Shown here in pieces: positions 7,093-13,672 of a DNA stretch of 25,800 bases. This DNA comes from XYA12-FULL-58-9 sp001798605 (GTDB lineage Bacteria; Myxococcota; XYA12-FULL-58-9): positions 1 through 25,800 of the forward strand of contig DAINMX010000075.1 in NCBI GenBank assembly GCA_036736205.1, in the 5' to 3' direction. A program made the position numbers and the translations under genes. The first letter of the stretch is position 1. Every line of letters begins with the position of its first letter. The notes under the pieces are model-generated. The model did no database searches. It saw nothing but the letters and a program-made list of their open reading frames with translations, and had not been told where the DNA came from.

Positions 7093-9663
7093 TCAGTTGA
7101 GATCGTCGAGAATCTTCTTTGCGTCGGGTGCCCATTCTCCGTCGGGAGCGAGATCGAGGTACTTCTGTAGATTGGTGACAGCACCCACTGTATTACCGTT
7201 GTCCTTCATGGCCATACCAAGATGGTAGTAGGCCACGGAGCGCTCGGGATCGCGTGTAATGACCTTCTGCAGGGTGGTAATCGCCTCATCGGTGCGGGCG
7301 AGGCGTTGCAATTGGAGCAGCGCGAGTTTCATTAACAGGTCAAGGTTGCCGGGGCGTAAGGTCACCGCTATCTCGTATTGCACGGCGCTGTCAGCGGGTC
7401 GGCTGAGACCGAGATAGGCGTCACCGAGTGACAAAATGGCGTCGTAGTTTGTCGGATCCTTCCCCAAGACTTTCTCGAGCCTCTTGACCGCCTCTGGCAA
7501 GCTGCCCTCCGCTATTGCGACACGTGCGAGCTGGATTTGTGCTCCCGTGAGTTGTGGGTTTAGGGACAACGCCTTCTCGAATGCTTTCTTGGCTTCCTTG
7601 AATTTCTCCCTGCCCGCCTCGAGCTCGCCGAGCAACACATAGGTGCCGACATTCTCTTTCAACGACAATGACTCGTTAAAGAGCTCTTTGGCACGGAATG
7701 GTTCCCGCGTGACCCAGGCACGCCCAAGCTGCGCTAGCGCCGCAGCGTTGCGGGCCTCCTTGTTGGCCTTGAACAAGTCGTCGAGGAATTGCTGCGCTTG
7801 CATGAAATCACCGGCGTCATTGAGGGCGGCTGCAAACCGAATTTTGCGATCGATGTCCGCGGGCTTGGCTTCCACCAGAGCACGATGCAGATTGACGACA
7901 GTTGCTGTGTCACCAGCTCGAGCGGCCATGGTTATCATCTGTGCGACAATGCGCTCGTCTTCCGGCCGCTTCGCACGCAATGCCTCAATCTGCTTTTGCG
8001 CGAGATCCGGCTCGCCAGCGAGGGCCATAGTGTCCGCCCATTCGAGCACGAGGTCGATGGGATCGATGACTGTGGCACCCAGAACAACCAACCGTCCGTA
8101 GAGGTCGGCCGCACCCTTGGCGTTGCCGCGGCGCTTCACGGTCCGTGCCAGGTGGTAGGTTGCGTCGGCCAATCCTTGCTTGTCGAGCTCTGTGAGTTTC
8201 TTGAGAAGAGACCCGCCGGTGTCACTGAGCAGCGCTTGTTCGAGATGCGCGCGCGAGGCCAGAGTCTTGGAGCGAGCTACCGCCGTGAACGCCTTTTTTG
8301 CTGCTGCCATTTGACCGTTTTGTTTGGCGATCCAACCTTCGGCGAGTTTCTGCCGTGCTTCCTTTTTGGACAGGACTTCGTCACCTTCCTCGAACGCTTT
8401 CGTCGCCAGCGCCGTATCGCCCTTTCGCAGAGCCAACTCGACGCGGGCCGCGGCCAGGTCGGCGGCTGCCGTGGCATCGGTAGCCTGACCGATCGCAGCT
8501 TTGAGGGTAGCGTCGCCGTCTTGTCCGGCGGCCTGCTGCAAGCGGGCCAAGTCGATGGTCGCGTTGGCACTTTGCAGCGAAAGTTTGTGGCGTTTGACTG
8601 CGTTGGCTATCGCGGCGTCGAGATCACCCAGGCGCAGGTTGCTACCAATGAGAATCTGCAAAGCGAGGTCGCTTCGCACGGGTGCCACATCTTCCAAAGT
8701 TGCAGCCGTCGTCAGTGCAGCTGTGACTGTTTCGATCTCTTCCGTTCGTCCGTTCTCTATCAATATGTTTGCGATGAGCACGCCAAGGTCCGCTTCGTGG
8801 GACGCCGCCGCGAGCTTGGTGAGCAGCATGACTCCGGCATCGGGATTATGCCCCTGGAGCAGCAACTGACCACGGCGCAACTCGACATCGATGAGTCCTG
8901 ACTCTTTGGCGCGATCGAGTTGCTTGAGTGCCTTGCCGATCTCGGGACGTTTGCTGAAGGTCGTACTGAGAACGTAGGCAAGATGAGGGGAATTCTTGAA
9001 CCGCCGTTGCAGCTTTTCACCCAACTTCCGCGCCGGCTGTACTTTGCCTGAAAGAACGAGTGCCCCGATGGCTGCAGCCGCCTCTCGACCTTCGAGCTTG
9101 TTGATCTCACTCTTTTTCGGTGCGGCTGCGATCAATGCTTCGCGTGCTTGTTTATCGTCATAGGTGACAGCGAGGCGGTAGCGAGCCCACGCGAGCAAGC
9201 CCCGGTTCGGCGCTGCACTCGCAGCATAGGTGGTGGTGGCCTCACGCAAGTCGACATATCCGAGTGAGTCGACGTTGGCTTCGGACAACATGACGACCTT
9301 GGGCTCTGAAGCTTGTTGCGGCTCGGGGGAGGGGGCACTCTCTTTGGCTTTCGCCTTCGCTTGTGCCTGAGATGCTTTGCCTGGCAGTGGCTCGCGTGGT
9401 TGCGGCTCACCCGATTGTGGCTCCACAGATTGGGCAAGTCCCAAAGGATCCCAAAGTTGCAAGCCAACAAAGGGAGTGCTCACCACAGCGGCCACGACAA
9501 CGACCAAAACACCACCGAGCACCACCAGAAGTGTAATGTTGGGTTTCCTTTGGGTCTCGGCGCTGCTTCGTGGGACAGTTGGGTGCTCTCCCGTTTGGAT
9601 GGGTCCTACGTCTGAGGGATGGGGCGCTGCCGCCGAACCCTGGCCGTCAATGTCGGCGCTCAT
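7093..9663 (-). CDS. Membrane-anchored TPR protein (C-terminal part of a split gene)
   Basis: The 856 residues counted from ATG 9663 hold a cytoplasmic stretch (1-42), one strong transmembrane segment at about 43-66 (LLVVLGGVLVVVVAAVV), a charged Ala/Lys/Gln/Pro-rich linker (about 85-125), and then helical TPR repeats to the end. The last 250 residues contain at least five clear repeats ending in DPxxxxAxxxLG-type signatures. The topology would place the TPRs outside the cytoplasm, acting as a protein-protein scaffold. The frame is open upstream of 9663 to the gap at 9717 and reads alternating Leu-Asp codons there, the same LD repeat, in phase, that closes the zinc-ribbon ORF on the other side of the gap. 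ATG 9663 is therefore probably not the true start: this is most likely the C-terminal part of one large protein. Confidence 0.85.
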   Translation of the reverse strand: MSADIDGQGSAAAPHPSDVGPIQTGEHPTVPRSSAETQRKPNITLLVVLGGVLVVVVAAVVSTPFVGLQLWDPLGLAQSVEPQSGEPQPREPLPGKASQAQAKAKAKESAPSPEPQQASEPKVVMLSEANVDSLGYVDLREATTTYAASAAPNRGLLAWARYRLAVTYDDKQAREALIAAAPKKSEINKLEGREAAAAIGALVLSGKVQPARKLGEKLQRRFKNSPHLAYVLSTTFSKRPEIGKALKQLDRAKESGLIDVELRRGQLLLQGHNPDAGVMLLTKLAAASHEADLGVLIANILIENGRTEEIETVTAALTTAATLEDVAPVRSDLALQILIGSNLRLGDLDAAIANAVKRHKLSLQSANATIDLARLQQAAGQDGDATLKAAIGQATDATAAADLAAARVELALRKGDTALATKAFEEGDEVLSKKEARQKLAEGWIAKQNGQMAAAKKAFTAVARSKTLASRAHLEQALLSDTGGSLLKKLTELDKQGLADATYHLARTVKRRGNAKGAADLYGRLVVLGATVIDPIDLVLEWADTMALAGEPDLAQKQIEALRAKRPEDERIVAQMITMAARAGDTATVVNLHRALVEAKPADIDRKIRFAAALNDAGDFMQAQQFLDDLFKANKEARNAAALAQLGRAWVTREPFRAKELFNESLSLKENVGTYVLLGELEAGREKFKEAKKAFEKALSLNPQLTGAQIQLARVAIAEGSLPEAVKRLEKVLGKDPTNYDAILSLGDAYLGLSRPADSAVQYEIAVTLRPGNLDLLMKLALLQLQRLARTDEAITTLQKVITRDPERSVAYYHLGMAMKDNGNTVGAVTNLQKYLDLAPDGEWAPDAKKILDDLN

Positions 9664-9717
9664 GGCGGCGCTGTCGAGAGGTGAGACTTCGGTCTGACGA
9701 TCGAGGTCGAGGTCGAG

Positions 9718-9817
9718 NNNNNNNNNNNNNNNNNNNNNNNNNNNNNNNNNNNNNNNNNNNNNNNNNNNNNNNNNNNNNNNNNNNNNNNNNNNNNNNNNNN
9801 NNNNNNNNNNNNNNNNN
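9718..9817. other. Assembly gap of exactly 100 N
   Basis: One hundred undetermined bases, the conventional filler for a gap of unknown size. Both edges consist of the same GAGGTC hexanucleotide repeat (encoding alternating Leu and Asp on the minus strand), so the assembly probably broke on this tandem repeat. The true length is unknown. Confidence 0.97.
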
Positions 9818-10744
9818 GTCGAGGTCGAGGAGATCGTCCATCAACGATGGGGCGGCATCGCTAGCAATTGGCAAATCGTCAAAGGTACCGAGCTCGCTGC
9901 TACCAGACTGGATGGAGACCGTGTCTACGGGAGAGGTACGAAACGGCCCGTTGTCAGGCGTTGGCAAATCGTCAAACAGATCACCCACAGAAACATCTTC
10001 CATGGCTGCCATCGGCAGGTCGTCCGGACCGTCATCGACGGCGAGGGTTGTGTCCACTGCGATCGGCAAGTTATCGAGAAATAGGGGCGGACCGCCCGCC
10101 CCAGTCCTTGTCACCTCGGGTGCGTTGTCGGATACGGGTGCCGGCACGTCGTCGTAAGGACCGGAGATTGCGCGAAGTGGAGCGCTTGGGCCACCGAGGA
10201 GTATGGCACCTGCCGCAGGAGCCATCGGACCGCTTTGGGGAATGGCACCAGCGGGGTTTGCATCCGGATCGGTGACATCTGCATCGAGAGGAGTGGGGAA
10301 GGGTGCAGAGATCTTCGTGTCGTCCGGGTCCGAGCCGCCCAGAGGAATGGCACCGACTGAAGTGCTCGGTGCGTCGGAGTTCAGAAAAATGGCACCAACA
10401 GGAGCTGGGGCATCGATGCCCGCAAGTGGAATTGCTGCGCCCCGCGCTAGGGATGTAACGCCTGCGGGGGGGACGGTCACTTGAGTTGGAACATCGTTGT
10501 CAGGCTCGGAGCCAGCCAGCGGTATTGCCGATATGTTGGCGGGCGGCATGGGCACCGTGGCGGTTGGAGAGGATCCGCTCGGTGCGTTTGCCGCCAGTGT
10601 GACGTCCGTGTTCGCGGCCCCTGACGGAGGCGGGATCCTGACCCGACCACCACATGTCTTGCATTGGATGAAGCCGCCGCTGGCCGGAACCTTTGATGCG
10701 TCAATCTTGTATTGAGTTTGGCACGAGGCGCACGCGACGTTCAT
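9818..10744 (-). CDS. Zinc-ribbon (MJ0042-type) protein, N-terminal part of a split gene
   Basis: These 309 residues begin with a zinc ribbon, C5-x-x-C8 and C28-x-x-C31, in the sequence style of the MJ0042/zf-ribbon family found at the N-terminus of many deltaproteobacterial proteins. The remainder is predicted to be disordered, rich in Pro, Ala, Asp and Gly. Two degenerate repeat families are visible: about six copies of an AIPLxG-type motif (about residues 74-185) and four DLPxA/P-type motifs (about 230-300) before a closing LMDDLLDLD. The ORF runs into the assembly gap in the same phase as the TPR ORF on the far side, so the two are probably one gene. The ATG overlaps the stop of the upstream Crp/Fnr gene (ATGA), implying translational coupling. 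Confidence 0.85.
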
Positions 10745-11574
10745 TCACCTGCTCCCTTGCCCAGCTCAAAGCGTCTGCGCAGATCTAGGTAGCGATTGTA
10801 CTCGCCCGAAAGTGCAGCCTTGTCACTTTCGAGGTTGCTCAGATCTATTTCCAGGGCCTTGAGCAGGCGATGCATGGCGATTTTTTGTTCACTTTCGTTG
10901 TCGGGAGCGCCCTCGTTAGCCATGTTGGGATCATACCGTCTTTTGAGATCCAAATAGGTGCTGAAGGCGTCCAAAGTTTCGCTGTTCGCAACCAAGACGT
11001 CTTTGCCGTCTTCCTTGATGCAACCGGCGTCACGGAGGCGCTCATAAACTCTGGTGACCTCACTCGGGGGGATGCCTGATTGGGCGGCGATACCAATATG
11101 GACCACTGAGGCGTTAAGGCGCGCATACATCCCCTCGGGTTTTCCCTTGCTTAGCAGCCATCGCAGAATCTCGATGGACCTGCCGACGCCATTGTCGATG
11201 AGCAAATTCTGCAGTCGCAGATCGAGCTCACGCACGCGCGAGGCGAGCCTACGCATCATACGCAGGGCGATCTCGGGGCTCGTGCGCACCATTTTGCCGA
11301 AGGTATGGCTGTCTACTTCGATGAGGGCGCACTCCTCGATGGTCTGAGCATTGGCTGAGCGAGGCAGAGAATCAAGCAATGCCATTTCGCCAAAGAACTC
11401 ACCCGGCCCCAGAACAGCGAGGACCATTTCGTTGCCGGCATTTTCGCGGAAGATCTTCACTCGGCCGCTGCGAATCACATACATGCGACTGCCTGGATCA
11501 TGCTCCTCAAAGAGGATCGATCCAGGTGGATAGGTTCGGGTCAACACCGAGCCGACCTCTTGCTTTTCACTCAT
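10741..11574 (-). CDS. Crp/Fnr family transcriptional regulator
   Basis: This 277-residue protein has an N-terminal cyclic-nucleotide-binding beta barrel (about 10-115) with the phosphate-binding cassette FFGEMALLDSLPRSANA at 60-76, including Glu63, Arg72 and Ser73, so it may bind a cyclic nucleotide. A dimerisation helix follows (about 115-142) and then a Crp-type winged helix-turn-helix at 155-197 (GIAAQSGIPPSEVTRVYERL). The family usually ends there. This protein has an extra 60-80 residues, Asp/Asn-rich and then a charged helix likely to form a coiled coil. There is no FNR-type cysteine cluster. The reading frame opens at 11628, but ATG 11574 is preferred because GAGGGA lies seven bases upstream and the domain begins there. 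It is translationally coupled to the zinc-ribbon/TPR gene. Confidence 0.9.
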   Translation of the reverse strand: MSEKQEVGSVLTRTYPPGSILFEEHDPGSRMYVIRSGRVKIFRENAGNEMVLAVLGPGEFFGEMALLDSLPRSANAQTIEECALIEVDSHTFGKMVRTSPEIALRMMRRLASRVRELDLRLQNLLIDNGVGRSIEILRWLLSKGKPEGMYARLNASVVHIGIAAQSGIPPSEVTRVYERLRDAGCIKEDGKDVLVANSETLDAFSTYLDLKRRYDPNMANEGAPDNESEQKIAMHRLLKALEIDLSNLESDKAALSGEYNRYLDLRRRFELGKGAGE

Positions 11575-11631
11575 TGGGTTGTCCCTCGAAAGGTGCGCAT
11601 AACATCTAAGCGATTTCCAGCAAAGCACAGG

Positions 11632-12411
11632 TTATACGGGTTTGTAGAGGGAAAACAGTATCTCCCCAAGGATGTTGCACGATGCGTGGTAGGCGATGGC
11701 ACCCACCACGGAGCCGGTGGCATTGCGTTGCCAGGCGAACAGCAGGGCGGGAAAGAATGGTCCGAGCCTCAGTGGATTCCACTCCCCAAGGACATGCCCC
11801 AGGGCGAACAGGGCAGCGGCCAACAGAGCTGCCCGACCGATGAGGACTCCGAAAATCCGCGTCTTCGGGCCGAGACGCGCCTCCAACCGGGGTTGCAAAT
11901 AGCCGCGATAAAAAGTTTCTTCGGGAAGGGCCACGCCAAGGACGTGAGTAGCAGTGATCGTGAAGATCCACTTGCCCTTCTCCCACCATTGTTCCCATCC
12001 TGCCGGTAGCTCGGGAGCGAGAACTCGCGGATGAACGAAATTGGCCACCCATTCCAATCCGAGCTGATTGAGCCAATCGTGGGCGTGCAACATATAGAGG
12101 TGGTGGGCGAGAAAAAACGGCGGAAAGGTGACCAAGCACAGTAGCAAAAACCACTTGAGGTCCATCCGCCAGGTCTGCAGGTGCAAACCCACAAAATCCC
12201 AATCACGTCCAAGCTTGCCACAGCGCCAAAGTGGCAAATAGAGCTGCAAGAGCGCCGCGCCAGTAATGGCAACGGTCCCGACAAAGGGGATGCCGGCCAA
12301 GGGTTTCACCACCGTCAGGGTCACCAAAACAGCAATCACACAGTACCAAGCGATGCGGTATTCCTGTGCCGCATCAAATGATTTGGGTGACTCGTCTGTT
12401 AGCACGCTCAT
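11632..12411 (-). CDS. CPBP family intramembrane glutamic protease
   Basis: This 259-residue polytopic membrane protein carries the CPBP (CAAX protease and bacteriocin-processing) signature: E164-E165 in ALPEETFYRGYLQ with R169, H206 in FALGHVLGEWNP, and H242 in YHASCNILGE. These are the catalytic glutamates and histidines of the glutamic intramembrane proteases. Hydrophobic segments occur at about 20-60, 85-105, 150-163, 185-208, 215-228 and 235-255. The segment VHPRVLAPELPAGWEQ before the catalytic motif and the layout overall remind me of the myxobacterial CPBP group linked to MYXO-CTERM protein sorting, but no MYXO-CTERM tail is seen in this window, so the substrate is unknown. It heads a minus-strand run (CPBP, crp, zinc-ribbon/TPR, serS), with 57 bases before the crp start. 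Confidence 0.88.
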   Translation of the reverse strand: MSVLTDESPKSFDAAQEYRIAWYCVIAVLVTLTVVKPLAGIPFVGTVAITGAALLQLYLPLWRCGKLGRDWDFVGLHLQTWRMDLKWFLLLCLVTFPPFFLAHHLYMLHAHDWLNQLGLEWVANFVHPRVLAPELPAGWEQWWEKGKWIFTITATHVLGVALPEETFYRGYLQPRLEARLGPKTRIFGVLIGRAALLAAALFALGHVLGEWNPLRLGPFFPALLFAWQRNATGSVVGAIAYHASCNILGEILFSLYKPV

Positions 12412-12764
12412 TGTCTCTCGGTTCTAAAGTCCGATTGTCGCCGCCAACCTCAACTCTAGCTAGCTAGGGTTATGACGCTGGACCCATTTGACAGAAATCC
12501 TTGCCGGGGTCGAGTCATCTTGTTGTCGGCGTCGTTATGACCGATAACCCAAATCCACCATCAAACAATATCCGAGTCGCCAGATGCGCCGTTAGGTCGA
12601 GGAGAAGCGAGGATTTGCGCACAGTCGTACTTTGACGTACGGCGAGCAGCAAATCCGAAGCTGCGACGAAGAGATAACGGCGCAGATGGTGATTCGGGGA
12701 TAAACTCGCCACTGGACACAACACCGCTGTTGGGGCAAGACATCAGAGAGAGCATAAGAGAGCA
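12412..12764. other. 353-base divergent intergenic region
   Basis: This region separates the CPBP protease gene (-) from the lipoprotein gene (+) and should contain both promoters. Apart from the 96-bp palindromic element I see no gene. A TAGCTAGCTAGG run near 12460 is a minor repeat. No promoter is clear enough to call. Confidence 0.6.
12587..12682. mobile_element. 96-bp MITE-like palindromic element
   Basis: The element starts with CGCCGTTA (12587-12594) and ends with its exact reverse complement TAACGGCG (12675-12682). It is flanked on both sides by the identical hexamer CAGATG (12581-12586 and 12683-12688), the pattern of a target-site duplication. Inside, a second inverted pair GGATTTGC (12611-12618) and GCAAATCC (12649-12656) and a third, CGTAC (12626-12630) and GTACG (12637-12641) around a six-base loop, are nested symmetrically. 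The whole forms an interrupted cruciform or hairpin. It encodes no protein. It lies in the 353-base intergenic region between the divergent CPBP protease and lipoprotein genes. Only one copy is visible here, so its status as a repeat family is inferred. Confidence 0.55.
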
Positions 12765-12788
12765 ATGGCACCAATCGAGAGGTGGCGG

Positions 12789-13244
12789 ATGCGTTCTGGG
12801 ATCTATTGTCTTCTGTTGCTCGCGGGCGTGACAGCATGCGGCGATGGTGACAATGCACTGTGGGGCTCGATGGATGAGCTCTATGCTCTGGATTTTGAGC
12901 GCGTCGACATCGTCAAGCAACTGGCGACTCTGCGCATCGAATACGTCAAGCCAATCAAGGGCAGCGATCCTGAGCTTCCTTGTAAGCTTGCGGTCAACAC
13001 CGCGAACCTCAAGATCACCGATAACTCTGATCTCAAGACCGACGCCTTCACCGACAAGATCGTCACCATCGAGAGAGTGGCAAGAGCCGGAGAGTTTCCG
13101 CCATTGGAATCTGGAACCGTGCATTTCGGCACCTTTGAGTTCGAGAGGGGGGGCATGGTGAATGGCGAATTCTCCATCCTATTCGAGAATGGTCGGACTC
13201 TTTTTGGCAATTTCAACGGCGCGGTGGAGGAGAGATCGGAGTGA
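12789..13244 (+). CDS. Small lipoprotein of unknown function
   Basis: About 151 residues with an N-terminal lipoprotein signal: a basic start (MRSGIY), a hydrophobic core and the lipobox-like LLAGVTAC followed by GDGDN, so the mature protein would be lipid-anchored through that cysteine. The rest is hydrophilic and beta-rich, ending in short strands (SGTVHFGTFEFERGG, MVNGEFSILFENGRTLFGNF) that suggest a small beta-sandwich. I do not recognise the family. ATG 12789 is preferred since it gives a classical signal peptide and GAGAGG lies five bases upstream. ATG 12765 in the same frame is possible and adds eight residues. The next gene on this strand is a broken fragment, so no operon partner is evident. 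Confidence 0.72.
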   Translation: MRSGIYCLLLLAGVTACGDGDNALWGSMDELYALDFERVDIVKQLATLRIEYVKPIKGSDPELPCKLAVNTANLKITDNSDLKTDAFTDKIVTIERVARAGEFPPLESGTVHFGTFEFERGGMVNGEFSILFENGRTLFGNFNGAVEERSE

Positions 13245-13250
13245 CATTCT

Positions 13251-13263
13251 CTAAATGATTTAG
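13251..13263. promoter_or_regulatory. 13-base palindrome CTAAATGATTTAG
   Basis: CTAAAT-G-ATTTAG is a perfect inverted repeat starting six bases after the lipoprotein stop codon. It is AT-rich relative to its surroundings. It could be a regulator binding site for the downstream region or a weak hairpin. It lacks the GC-rich stem and T-run of an intrinsic terminator. Confidence 0.3.
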
Positions 13264-13369
13264 GCAGCTTGCCGTCGCCACTGGGGCATGATGTAGTCGG
13301 CCCGCAACTGTTCACACAGTAGGAGTTCGCGGATGCTGCAGATCTTCAAGCACCACCATCCCTCGCCAG

Positions 13370-13639
13370 GTGCGCATCCAATCAACGACCGGAAACAATG
13401 CCGTCGTTTCTTCTCCATGGGTTCTGAGTCGTTATTGGATAGACCAGAAGATTCGCGGTCAAGCGGCGGAACCGAAATCGGCCTCCTCTGTGTTGCACCT
13501 GCAGCGCGTTATTGCTCGCAACCCAGACGCCATTGGCTACGTGCGTGCCAATCAGCTCACACCGTCGGTCAAGACGATTACCGTGGATGGCATTGCTTTC
13601 ATTGAGGCCAACTATCCATTGCAGGTGATTGACCGCTAA
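13370..13639 (+). pseudogene. Broken PstS-like substrate-binding protein fragment
   Basis: The frame ending at 13639 encodes a segment typical of the C-terminal half of short phosphate-type periplasmic binding proteins: SRYWIDQKIRGQ, then SASSVLHLQRVIARNPDAIG followed by YVRANQL, then VKTITVDGI and a terminal NYPLQVID. Family members normally have a signal peptide and roughly 50 more residues beginning with a LxxIFxG segment. Here only LQIFKH in a different frame (from 13333) recalls it, and the in-frame sequence upstream of 13370 has a stop at 13289 and no ATG. I read it as a truncated, frameshifted remnant. A GTG start at 13370 giving an 89-residue protein is formally possible. There is no ABC transporter nearby. 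Confidence 0.5.
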
Positions 13640-13672
13640 ATAGCAAGTTCTAACGCGAGGATCTCCAAGTCC

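Noticed and set aside
7789..8901. 370-codon plus-strand ORF inside the TPR gene
   Set aside because: Cys/Arg/Leu-rich translation without domain; the opposite strand carries TPR repeats throughout.
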